Origin: Alphaproteobacteria bacterium
Lineage (GTDB): Bacteria > Pseudomonadota > Alphaproteobacteria > Geminicoccales > Geminicoccaceae
Assembly: GCA_026984595.1 (NCBI GenBank)
Contig: JALSRW010000372.1
Coordinates: 1 to 10,675 of the forward strand
Length of the DNA stretch: 10,675 nt
Direction: 5' to 3'
The position numbers and the translations under genes are program-made. The notes under the pieces are model-generated. The model saw nothing but the letters and a program-made list of their open reading frames with translations. It was not told where the DNA came from and did not search any database. This document shows, piece by piece, positions 1-7,841 of the stretch; position 1 is the first letter of the stretch, and each line of letters starts with the position of its first letter.

Positions 1-212
1 TCGGCGCTGCCGCTCCAGCCCATCAGCGGATCGATCACCGTCCGGCCGCCGGGCTCGAATTCCAGCACCCAAGCCCGGTCGAACGCCCTGCCGCCGCGCC
101 CCGCCTGGACCTCGCGCCGGTGGATCCGCGCCACCGGCACCGCGGAGGCGGAGCGAAAACGGGTTCCCGGCCTACGGGCCGGCATCCGAGCGATGTTGCG
201 CTGGCTCGCCAT
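1..212 (-). CDS. NDUFS4-like ETC complex I subunit (3' part beyond window)
   Basis: This is the N-terminal 70 residues of a protein of the ETC complex I subunit family (NDUFS4/18 kDa type, PF04800), an accessory subunit of the proton-pumping NADH:ubiquinone oxidoreductase at the inner membrane. The diagnostic stretches are ARIHRREVQAGRGG (residues 28-41), AWVLEFEP (47-54) and IDPLMGWSGS (60-69), which match the family pattern of ARIY..., WVLE(Y/F)EP and DPLMGW. The ATG at 212 is preceded by a perfect AGGAGG (218-223 on the plus strand) with a 5-base gap, which fixes the start. That leaves a basic leader of about 27 residues before the conserved core, longer than I expect for the family; an internal Met at residue 10 is a weaker alternative. 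A loose promoter (TTGTGG, 18 bases, TATGTT) lies at 291-320 on this strand. The gene is divergent from the heat-shock operon. Confidence 0.85.
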   Translation of the reverse strand, partial: MASQRNIARMPARRPGTRFRSASAVPVARIHRREVQAGRGGRAFDRAWVLEFEPGGRTVIDPLMGWSGSA

Positions 213-362
213 CGGCACCTCCTGGCACAGTTCCTGTTTCCGGGACCGGCGGCCATGGCGGCGTCCGGCCGGCCGGGGCAGGTTCCGTGCAACATATGGG
301 GATGCGCCGGGTGCCCACAATGGCCCGGGCACGGCCCGGGAGGGCCAAAGCGCCGCCGGCCC

Positions 363-393
363 CTCAACATGGGCCGCGCAATTCCTATATATG
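363..393 (+). promoter_or_regulatory. Probable RpoH (sigma-32) type promoter of the heat-shock operon
   Basis: CCTATATATG at 384-393 matches every fixed position of the alphaproteobacterial heat-shock -10 pattern CYTATNTNNG as I recall it. Seventeen bases upstream lies CTCAAC (363-368), a partial match to the CTTGAA -35. It sits about 100 bases before hsp20 and is the only A/T-rich box in this GC-rich gap. Promoter identity is inference from the motif and from the genes it would serve. Confidence 0.5.
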
Positions 394-415
394 ATGCGGG
401 TTTTCTGGCGGCCGG

Positions 416-480
416 GGAATGCATTGTTCCGTTCGGGCGCGAACATGCCTTTCATGGTCCCGGCGACCGGACGCGAGGAG
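416..480 (+). promoter_or_regulatory. 5' leader of hsp20 with back-to-back hairpins
   Basis: The leader contains two abutting hairpins: GGAAT/GTTCC (416-430) and GTTCG/CGAAC (431-444). Weaker CATG/CATG (444-456) and GGTC/GACC (456-468) stems follow, then the ribosome binding site GAGGAG (475-480). CCTT at 448-451 could pair weakly with GAGG of that site. The arrangement is compatible with a ROSE-like RNA thermometer, common ahead of alphaproteobacterial small heat-shock genes, but I do not see a clear ROSE core, so this is only a suggestion. Confidence 0.25.
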
Positions 481-489
481 ATTGCGGCA

Positions 490-891
490 ATGACATCGGA
501 TCCGCGGCGCTGGATGTGGGCGGAGGCATGCGAGATGCTGGCCCGCGCCGAGCGGCTGCAGCGTCAGTTCTTCGTACCGGCCGAAGCACGGCCGGAGAGC
601 TCGCAATGGGAGCCTCCGGTGGACATCTTCGAGACCGAGCGCGGCCTGTGGATCACGGCGGCGCTGCCGGGAGTGGATCCCGCGGATCTCGAACTCCGCG
701 TGCATGGCGACACCCTGATCGTCGCCGGAAGGCGGGTGCTGCCCCCGGTGGTGCGCAGGGCCCGGTTGCTGCGTCTCGAAATTCCCCACGGCCGGTTCCT
801 GCGGCGGATCCGACTGCCCGCCGGGCGCTATCTCCTGGCCGGACAGGAATTCCGGAACGGCTGCCTGACAATTGCCCTCGAAAGAATGTGA
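490..891 (+). CDS. Small heat-shock protein, Hsp20/alpha-crystallin family
   Basis: A 133-residue cytoplasmic holdase of the Hsp20 family, which binds unfolding proteins without ATP. The alpha-crystallin domain spans about residues 42-130: it opens with WEPPVDIFE (40-48), continues with LPGVDPADLELRVHGDTLIV and the strand GRFLRRIRLP, and closes with NGCLTIALERM. The N-terminal arm is short (about 40 residues, with an aromatic/helical WMWAEACEML). The protein stops right after the last beta strand and has no C-terminal extension with the I-x-I/V motif used for oligomer assembly. The ATG at 490 is chosen because GAGGAG lies 9 bases upstream and the conserved domain begins soon after; the reading frame is open further upstream but those residues show no similarity. 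It is the first gene of the lon-cbpA-cbpM operon, with 9 bases to lon. Confidence 0.85.
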   Translation: MTSDPRRWMWAEACEMLARAERLQRQFFVPAEARPESSQWEPPVDIFETERGLWITAALPGVDPADLELRVHGDTLIVAGRRVLPPVVRRARLLRLEIPHGRFLRRIRLPAGRYLLAGQEFRNGCLTIALERM

Positions 892-900
892 GGTACGGCG

Positions 901-3315
<2,415 letters not shown>

Positions 3316-3361
3316 ACGGGCCGGCACCCGATCCACCTCGTCAGCGACCAAGGAAGGTTCC

Positions 3362-4285
3362 GTGGCCGAAGACCTCTATGCCGTTCTCGGTGTCCCGCGC
3401 AACGCCTCGCAGGAGGAGATCCGCAAGGCCTATCGCAAGCTCGCCAAGGAGCTGCACCCGGATTTCAATCCCGGCGACAAGGCCGCCGAGGAAACCTTCA
3501 AGAAGGTTTCGGCGGCCTACGAGATCCTCGGCGATCCCGAAAAACGGGCCCGCTACGATCGCGGCGAGATCGACGAGACCGGAGCCGAGAAGCCGCAGCA
3601 GCGGTACTATCGCGACTTCGCCGAAACGGGGGCGGGCGAGCGCTACCATACCGGCCGCGGCTTCGAGGACTTCGCCGATCTCGGCGACATCTTCTCCGAC
3701 CTGTTCGGCCGCCGCGCCGGGGGGCGGCGCGCCGGTCCCCTGCGCGGTCCCGATCTACACTATCATCTGGTGGTCGACTTTCTCGACGCCGCGCGCGGCG
3801 GTACCCGCCGTGTGGTACTGCCCGACGGCTCCACCCTCGATGTGACCATCCCGGCCGGGATCGAGAGCGGCCAGGTGATCCGCCTTCGCGGCAAGGGCGC
3901 TCCGGGCTTGGAGGGCGGTCCGCCCGGCGATGCGCTGGTGGAGATCGAGGTCCGCCCACATCCGCTGTTCACCCGCGAGGGCAACGATATCCGGGTGACC
4001 CTGCCGATCACCATCGACGAGGCGGTCCTGGGCGGCAAGGTCGAGGTGCCGACCGTCGACGGCCCGGTACGCATGACCATCCCCAGAGGCGCCAGCAGCG
4101 GGCGGGTGCTGCGGCTGCGCGGGAAGGGCGTACGCGATCCGCGTACCGGGCGGCGCGGTGACCAGTACGTTCGCCTGGAGATCGTGCTGCCGGAGAAGAT
4201 CGATGCCGAGCTCGAGGGGTTCATGCGTCGCTGGCGGCAGAACCATGCCTATGATCCGCGCGCAAAGATGCGGGAGATCGCCTGA
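3362..4285 (+). CDS. cbpA: J-domain protein, CbpA type (DnaJ class II)
   Basis: A 307-residue co-chaperone that delivers unfolded proteins to DnaK and stimulates its ATPase. The J domain occupies residues 3-68 with the essential HPD at 32-34. A short spacer containing the DIFSDLFGRR motif and a weak Gly/Arg-rich linker follow. Two beta-barrel substrate-binding domains come next: YHLVVDFLDAARGG then VTIPAGIESGQVIRLRGKG, and the second copy with MTIPRGASSGRVLRLRGKG. There is no CxxCxGxG zinc region, so it is CbpA/Hsp40 class II rather than DnaJ. The GTG start at 3362 is chosen because AAGGAAGG (3350-3357) sits just upstream and the J domain starts immediately; upstream in-frame codons lie inside lon. 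The immediate cbpM neighbour supports the CbpA assignment. Its stop overlaps the cbpM start by one base. Confidence 0.94.
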   Translation: MAEDLYAVLGVPRNASQEEIRKAYRKLAKELHPDFNPGDKAAEETFKKVSAAYEILGDPEKRARYDRGEIDETGAEKPQQRYYRDFAETGAGERYHTGRGFEDFADLGDIFSDLFGRRAGGRRAGPLRGPDLHYHLVVDFLDAARGGTRRVVLPDGSTLDVTIPAGIESGQVIRLRGKGAPGLEGGPPGDALVEIEVRPHPLFTREGNDIRVTLPITIDEAVLGGKVEVPTVDGPVRMTIPRGASSGRVLRLRGKGVRDPRTGRRGDQYVRLEIVLPEKIDAELEGFMRRWRQNHAYDPRAKMREIA

Positions 4286-4611
4286 TGCTGGTCGGGGAAC
4301 GGGAAGTGGTGGCGGTGGTGCGCGGTCTCACCGTGCGACGCCTCAGAAGCTGGGTGCGTCGCGGCTGGATCCGCCCGGCCGCAGTGGATCGCGAATACCG
4401 TTTCGACGAGCTCGATCTGGCACGTCTGCGGCTCCTCTGCGAGCTGCGCGAGGAGATGGGGGTGGGTGAGGAGGCGGTGCCGGTGATCCTCTCGCTGCTG
4501 GATCAGGTGTATGGACTCCGGGCCGAACTGCGCCGCCTGGCCGAGGCCATCCGGGCCGAGCCGGCGGATGTCCGCGAGCGCATCCTGGCGCGGCTGCGCG
4601 AAGCTCCTTGA
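4285..4611 (+). CDS. cbpM: Chaperone modulator CbpM
   Basis: A 108-residue protein of the CbpM/MerR-like family. In E. coli CbpM binds the J domain of CbpA and inhibits its co-chaperone and DNA-binding activities. The sequence shows the MerR-like winged-helix pattern (VRRLRSWVRRGWIRPA at about 17-32, then YRFDELDLARLRLLCELREEMG) and a helical C-terminal half (VPVILSLLDQVYGLRAELRR) typical of the family. The start overlaps the cbpA stop as TGATG, indicating translational coupling. The stop codon lies in the loop of the hairpin that ends the operon. No effector-binding domain is present, so a conventional MerR regulator is unlikely. Confidence 0.88.
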   Translation: MLVGEREVVAVVRGLTVRRLRSWVRRGWIRPAAVDREYRFDELDLARLRLLCELREEMGVGEEAVPVILSLLDQVYGLRAELRRLAEAIRAEPADVRERILARLREAP

Positions 4612-4618
4612 GCTTCGC
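4598..4618. terminator. Hairpin between convergent cbpM and gpt
   Basis: A perfect 9-bp inverted repeat, GCGAAGCTC / GAGCTTCGC, has a 3-base loop and spans the cbpM stop codon. Only 18 bases separate the two convergent stop codons, so the hairpin is positioned to serve both strands. There is no T-tract on either side, so it would be a weak intrinsic terminator or a 3'-end stabiliser. Confidence 0.55.
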
Positions 4619-4629
4619 CTGCTCCGCCT

Positions 4630-5121
4630 TCAGCCCTCGCCCTCCTGGTCGGCCAGGGCGACGATGGGCTTGGCGTATTGCCGCTCCATGTCCCAGGGGA
4701 ACAGGATCCAGGTATCCTGGCTCACTTCGGTGATGAAGCTGTCGACCACCGGCCGACCCTCGGGCTTGGCGTAGACCGTGGCGAAATGGGCTTTCGGCAG
4801 CAGCCCCCGCAGGATGCGTCCGGTCTGGCCGGTATCCACCAGATCGTCGATCACCAGCCAGCCCTCGCCATCGCCCTCGACGCCCTTGAGCAGCCGCGGC
4901 TCCCGCTGCTCGGTCTCCTCGTAGGAAGCGATGCAGACCGTGTCGATCAGACGGATGTCGAGCTCGCGGGCGATGATGTGGGCGGGCACCAGGCCGCCAC
5001 GGGTGATGGCCACGATCCCCCGGAACGGACCGAGCGCGGCGAGGCGCCAGGCCAGTGCCTTGGCATCGCGATGCAGCTCGTCCCAGGACACCGGAAAATA
5101 GCGGGCGGGCTTGCCGGACAC
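4630..5121 (-). CDS. gpt: Xanthine/guanine phosphoribosyltransferase
   Basis: A 163-residue purine salvage enzyme, close to the 152 residues of E. coli Gpt, that converts guanine, xanthine (and weakly hypoxanthine) plus PRPP to the nucleotide monophosphate, typically at the inner face of the membrane. Visible signatures are AITRGGLVPAHIIARELDIR (residues 38-57), DTVCIASYEE (60-69), the PRPP-binding loop VIDDLVDTGQT (90-100) and QDTWILFPWDME near the C-terminus, which matches the Gpt QDTWIEQPWDM. The frame is open to a GTG at 5202, but I prefer the GTG at 5121: GGGGAG lies 10 bases upstream, the protein then begins close to the conserved YFPVSWDEL, and the sequence between the two contains a TTGACA box and two palindromes that look like leader DNA. 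It is convergent with cbpM and divergent from the DUF1192 gene. Confidence 0.92.
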   Translation of the reverse strand: MSGKPARYFPVSWDELHRDAKALAWRLAALGPFRGIVAITRGGLVPAHIIARELDIRLIDTVCIASYEETEQREPRLLKGVEGDGEGWLVIDDLVDTGQTGRILRGLLPKAHFATVYAKPEGRPVVDSFITEVSQDTWILFPWDMERQYAKPIVALADQEGEG

Positions 5122-5141
5122 GAAGCGGGTGCTCCCCGATG

Positions 5142-5186
5142 GTGGCGGATGCCGCCACAGGTGCGGCGCCGCACCGTCCCTGTCAA
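5142..5186 (-). promoter_or_regulatory. gpt upstream region: TTGACA box and two adjacent palindromes
   Basis: On the minus strand a perfect -35 box TTGACA (5186-5181) is followed by the 16-bp perfect palindrome GGTGCGGCGCCGCACC (5160-5175) and, one base further, the hairpin GTGGCGG-ATG-CCGCCAC (5142-5158). No good -10 box is seen at the expected spacing (CACCTG at 17). The palindromes would lie at the promoter or in the first bases of the leader, so they could be operators or leader RNA hairpins. Which of the two is undecided. Confidence 0.35.
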
Positions 5187-5197
5187 GAGCGCCGCCC

Positions 5198-5227
5198 TTC
5201 ACAGGAACGGCCGCCCGGCCTTACAGT
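5198..5227 (+). promoter_or_regulatory. Candidate promoter of the DUF1192-NUDIX pair
   Basis: TTCACA (5198-5203) matches five of six -35 positions and is followed after 18 bases by TACAGT (5222-5227), a fair -10. It lies 30 bases before the DUF1192 start and is nearly back to back with the gpt TTGACA box on the other strand. Confidence 0.4.
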
Positions 5228-5257
5228 GCGAACCGGTCCCTGTGGCGGGAGGACGGG

Positions 5258-5449
5258 ATGGAAGAGGAAGAGGTTCGCCCGAAACGGGCGATGCCGGAGA
5301 TCGGCGGCTCCCTCGAGCGCATGTCGCTGGCGGAGCTCCAGGCATATCTCGAGGCCCTTCGGGCGGAGATCACCCGGGTCGAGGCCGAGCTCGCGAAAAA
5401 GCGCAGGATGCGGGAGGCGGCCGAGGCCCTGTTCGGACGCCGCGGCTGA
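5258..5449 (+). CDS. DUF1192 family small protein
   Basis: A 63-residue acidic/basic protein of unknown function. It follows the DUF1192 layout: a charged N-terminus with a PK.AMPEIG-like stretch (residues 8-16), then SLERMSLAELQAYLEALRAE, a helical segment of heptad type (about 18-48) that probably forms a coiled coil, and a conserved-looking end RREAAEALF-like (RMREAAEALFGRRG). The family is widespread in alphaproteobacteria and its role is not established. The ATG at 5258 has GGGAGG (5247-5252) five bases upstream; the frame stays open upstream but overlaps the gpt start region and lacks similarity. Its TGA is followed without a gap by the ATG of the NUDIX gene, so the two are translationally coupled. 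Confidence 0.8.
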   Translation: MEEEEVRPKRAMPEIGGSLERMSLAELQAYLEALRAEITRVEAELAKKRRMREAAEALFGRRG

Positions 5450-6031
5450 ATGGAGGAACTGCGCTTCTGTCCGGCCTGCGGCGGCGATCTCCTGCGCCGC
5501 CGGCCCGAGGGTGACGAGCACGAACGGCTGGTGTGTACGGCCTGTGGCCGGATCCATTACCAGAATCCCGTGCTGGTGGTGGGCAGCGTCTGCCTCCACG
5601 AGGGGCGGGTCCTCCTCTGCCGCCGGGCGATCGCCCCGCAGAAAGGTCTGTGGACCATCCCCGCCGGATTCCTCGAACTCGGCGAGAGCCCCGAGGAGGG
5701 AGCGGTGCGCGAGGCCTTCGAGGAGGCGCGGGCGCGGATCCGCATCGACGGGTTGCTGGCGGTCTACAGCGTACGCCGCATCGGCCAGATCCAGCTCATC
5801 TATCGCGCCCGCCTCGCCGCACCGGAGATCGCAGCCGGCCCGGAAAGCCTGGAAGTGGCCCTGTTCGACTGGCGGCGGATTCCCTGGGACGCCCTCGCCT
5901 TTCCCACCGTCCACTGGGCGCTGCGGCGGGTGATGGCGCTCGGGGAGGGAGACGGGCCGCTGGTGCCGGAGGCCAATCCCGGAGGACGCGATCCCGAGCC
6001 TCTGCCCCCCGCACGGGGCGCCGACGCTTGA
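5450..6031 (+). CDS. Zinc-ribbon NUDIX hydrolase
   Basis: A 193-residue hydrolase of nucleoside diphosphates linked to another moiety; the closest recognisable group is the zinc-ribbon ADP-ribose-pyrophosphatase-like NUDIX proteins (COG1051 type). The N-terminus carries a four-cysteine zinc ribbon, CPAC (7-10) and CTAC (29-32), followed by IHYQNPVLVVG (35-45), typical of this group. The Nudix box lies at 73-95 (G73, E79, R87-E88, E91-E92); the metal-binding glutamates are present, but the conserved glycine near its end is arginine (R94). The C-terminal tail of about 30 residues is Gly/Pro-rich and probably disordered. The actual substrate cannot be read from sequence. The start abuts the DUF1192 stop, with no separate ribosome binding site needed. 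The stop codon overlaps the -35 box of the next gene. Confidence 0.9.
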   Translation: MEELRFCPACGGDLLRRRPEGDEHERLVCTACGRIHYQNPVLVVGSVCLHEGRVLLCRRAIAPQKGLWTIPAGFLELGESPEEGAVREAFEEARARIRIDGLLAVYSVRRIGQIQLIYRARLAAPEIAAGPESLEVALFDWRRIPWDALAFPTVHWALRRVMALGEGDGPLVPEANPGGRDPEPLPPARGADA

Positions 6032-6065
6032 CAGCAGCCTCCGTCCTGCCTATGGCCCGGGCCAT
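6028..6065 (+). promoter_or_regulatory. Strong-looking sigma-70 promoter of the GNAT gene with overlapping palindrome
   Basis: A perfect TTGACA (6028-6033) is followed by exactly 17 bases and TATGGC (6051-6056). The -35 uses the last bases of the NUDIX gene including its TGA stop. A 14-bp perfect palindrome, ATGGCCCGGGCCAT (6052-6065), covers the -10 and likely start site, where a repressor could act. It implies that the GNAT gene, and probably the tRNA behind it, are transcribed separately from the NUDIX operon with a leader of about 130 bases. Confidence 0.55.
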
Positions 6066-6196
6066 GGACCAGGGGAACCGTATCCGTCTGCGACGACGAA
6101 GGGCCGGGGCGCATCGCCGCCCGTGAGCCGACCGCGCCCGGCTGCCGGGGCGGCCGGTCCAGCATCCCGCCGTCCCATGGTTTCCCCGAGATCCCC

Positions 6197-6745
6197 ATGT
6201 TCCAACTCCGTCCCGAAGCCCCGACCGACGGGCCCGCGATCGAAGCCCTGCTCGATCGCGTGTTCGGCATCCGCCGCCGGCACAAGACATCCTATCGCTA
6301 TCGGCTGGGCATCGAACCGGTTCGCCCGCTCTGCCTCGTCGCGGAGAAGGAAGGCCGGCTGGTGGGCACCATCCGCTACTGGCCGGTGCGGGTCGGCAGG
6401 ATGCCGGCCCTGCTGCTGGGGCCGGTGGCCAGCGCCCCCGGCCACGCGGGCAACGGTATCGGCCGGGCGCTGATCGAGACCAGCCTCCAACGGGCGGCCG
6501 AGCTCGGCCACGATCTCGTACTGCTGGTCGGCAATCCCGAATATTATGCGCGCTTCGGCTTCGCCCCGGCGCCGCCCTCGATCCACATGCCGGGCGAGGA
6601 CCCGGCCCGGCTCCAGTACAAGCGTCTGGGGGCGACGGGCCGGCCGCTGCCCACGGGCCTCCTGCGCCGGGCCGATGCCGACCGCGTCGCCGGCGATTGC
6701 GGCCCGGCCGTCTTTGCCCTAGATCCCGGGGTGTACGGGGCGTAG
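6197..6745 (+). CDS. GNAT family N-acetyltransferase (YhbS-like)
   Basis: A 182-residue acetyl-CoA-dependent acyltransferase of the GNAT fold, closest in layout to the YhbS/COG3153 group. The N-terminus FQLRPEAPTDGPAIEALLDRVFG is the usual first strand and helix. The core has LVAEKEGRLVGTIRYWPV, then the acetyl-CoA site LLLGPVASAPGHAGNGIGRALIE (about residues 73-95, with the G-x-G turn GNGIG), then VLLVGNPEYYARFGFAPA, characteristic of this group. The acceptor substrate is unknown. The ATG at 6197 is preceded only by a weak GAG, but similarity begins immediately after it. The TAG stop (6743-6745) lies ten bases inside the downstream tRNA-Pro gene, so the C-terminal GVYGA is encoded partly by tRNA sequence. 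Confidence 0.87.
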   Translation: MFQLRPEAPTDGPAIEALLDRVFGIRRRHKTSYRYRLGIEPVRPLCLVAEKEGRLVGTIRYWPVRVGRMPALLLGPVASAPGHAGNGIGRALIETSLQRAAELGHDLVLLVGNPEYYARFGFAPAPPSIHMPGEDPARLQYKRLGATGRPLPTGLLRRADADRVAGDCGPAVFALDPGVYGA

Positions 6746-6812
6746 CGCAGTCCGGTAGCGCATCTGCTTTGGGAGCAGAGGGTCGGCGGTTCGAATCCGC
6801 CCGCCCCGACCA
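6736..6812 (+). tRNA. tRNA-Pro, anticodon TGG
   Basis: A complete 77-base cloverleaf can be folded: acceptor CGGGGCG/CGCCCCG, D stem GCGC/GCGC, anticodon stem TCTGC/GCAGA with loop TTTGGGA (anticodon TGG at 6770-6772), and T stem GGCGG/CCGCC with TTCGAAT. Discriminator A is followed by an encoded CCA (6810-6812). The anticodon would read CCA and probably CCG/CCU proline codons. Its 5' end overlaps the GNAT coding end by ten bases. The sequence changes character at its 3' end, consistent with use as an attachment site by an integrative element. Confidence 0.97.
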
Positions 6813-6850
6813 GGGAAATCAAAGGGTTACGTGAGCTGTTCGGTCGCGGC

Positions 6851-6888
6851 GCTTCCCAAGGATGAATGCTGGGAAGCGTATGGGAAGC
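6851..6888. repeat. Three copies of TGGGAAGC near the tRNA (candidate integrase arm sites)
   Basis: GCTTCCCA (6851-6858) is the inverted copy, and TGGGAAGC (6870-6877) and TGGGAAGC (6881-6888) are direct copies, 11 bases apart from start to start. They start 39 bases after the tRNA CCA. Tyrosine integrases commonly bind short repeated arm-type sites at such distances from the crossover, but no integrase is visible to confirm this. Confidence 0.4.
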
Positions 6889-7008
6889 ACGGCGACAGGT
6901 TTCGCGGCGCTTTTCGGCCTTCCGTCGCGCACGCAGCACCCCCTCACCCCACAACAAAAGGCGCAAGGCGATGGAGCGGCGCCACGCCGCCCTTTAGGCC
7001 GGGTCGAA

Positions 7009-7040
7009 AGATCGATCGATCTCGGGATGTTACATGTAAC
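7009..7040. promoter_or_regulatory. Two adjacent perfect palindromes, possible operator
   Basis: AGATCGATCGATCT (7009-7022, 14 bp) and GTTACATGTAAC (7029-7040, 12 bp) are both perfect palindromes six bases apart. A loose promoter could overlap the second: TTACAT (7030-7035), 18 bases, TATGCT (7054-7059). No plausible gene follows on the plus strand, so the regulated target, if any, is unclear; a non-coding transcript is possible. Confidence 0.35.
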
Positions 7041-7650
7041 GCATTGATAAACCTATGCTCTCCGTCGCTTCTGGCCCGCCGAAAGCTCGCGCTCCGCGCT
7101 CTGCCAGGCGCGCAGGGATCGAAATCTCGCTGTTTGCCGATGCGAACGGCGCGGCTGCACCGCCTGCGTCCCGCGCCAGGCCCGCCTAGCGGTCCGTTCC
7201 TGGAGAATGCCGAATCCGACATGAGCGCCAGGCTCCCACCATCCCCGACCCGGCGCGGTGCAAGGCCGACCGAGATCTCGCGTTTCGCACCTCACGTGCA
7301 AGCCGTGACACGACCGTGCGTCCCTTACGCCCAGGGGGTGCTCGCCCTTCCTCGGCCGGAGGCCTCCCCGATCCGGGACCGGATGGCCGGAAGCGGTGCC
7401 CCCCAGCCGCGTCGGCGGTCGGCGGGACGTCCCTCCACCCACGGATCGGGCACTTCGGCCCGGGGACCCGCGTTCAGGGTCGCCGGGCGACAGTGGATTT
7501 CCCATGGGCCGATCCCCCGACTCGGCGCGAAGAGAGACGCCGAGCCGGCGACGACCGTCCCGCGCGACGAGCCCGCTCGCACGGCGCGGACGAAAGGCGC
7601 GCACCTCGTCCGGACAAGCGGGTGATGGCGGATGCCTCGAAGGGCACTCC

Positions 7651-7697
7651 GCGGTCTGATCGCAGGCTTGCAGTGCCGGGTCCTGCGATCGGATCGT
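7651..7697 (+). other. Long hairpin, 16-bp stem with three G-U pairs
   Basis: The left arm at 7651-7666 (ending GATCGCAGG) pairs with 7682-7697 (beginning CCTGCGATC) around a 15-base loop. Thirteen pairs are Watson-Crick and the other three are G-U when read as plus-strand RNA; on the minus strand they would be A-C mismatches. The stem therefore favours a plus-strand transcript. No T-tract follows, so it is not an obvious intrinsic terminator. Confidence 0.4.
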
Positions 7698-7761
7698 ACC
7701 GGCGTTCCGCGAGCGGCTTTCGCATCGACGTATTTCCGGCCTCTTATGTGCGCGGAAAACT

Positions 7762-7788
7762 GGGGCAATCGGGGCAATCGGGGCGCTT
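7762..7788. repeat. Tandem 9-bp repeats GGGGCAATC (iteron-like)
   Basis: GGGGCAATC occurs at 7762-7770 and 7771-7779 without a gap, followed by a degenerate third unit GGGGCGCTT (7780-7788). A run with A5 and T5 tracts (7805-7820, inside the imperfect stem CGCT...AGCG at 7800-7827) follows within 20 bases. Tandem short repeats beside an A/T patch are typical of iteron replication origins and of some operator regions. Confidence 0.5.
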
Positions 7789-7841
7789 GGGCACTAACTC
7801 GCTGAAAAACTGCGATTTTTCCTAGCGGGAGGGTGGCTCTC

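Noticed and set aside
193..489. Upstream extension of the Hsp20 frame
   Set aside because: The extra 99 residues show no Hsp20 similarity, cross the likely promoter, and the ATG at 490 has a good GAGGAG site.
5122..5202. Upstream extension of gpt to GTG 5202
   Set aside because: No ribosome binding site, not conserved in Gpt, and the interval carries a TTGACA box and palindromes; 5121 is preferred.
6544..6966. Minus-strand open frame of 140 residues containing GFEPPTLCSQSRCA
   Set aside because: This peptide is the well-known false product of translating a tRNA gene antisense; the frame crosses tRNA-Pro and the GNAT gene.
6831..7625. Plus-strand open frame of 264 residues after the tRNA
   Set aside because: Arg/Pro/Ser/Gly-rich throughout, no domain, no ribosome binding site, overlapped by equally long frames on both strands; it is typical of random GC-rich DNA.
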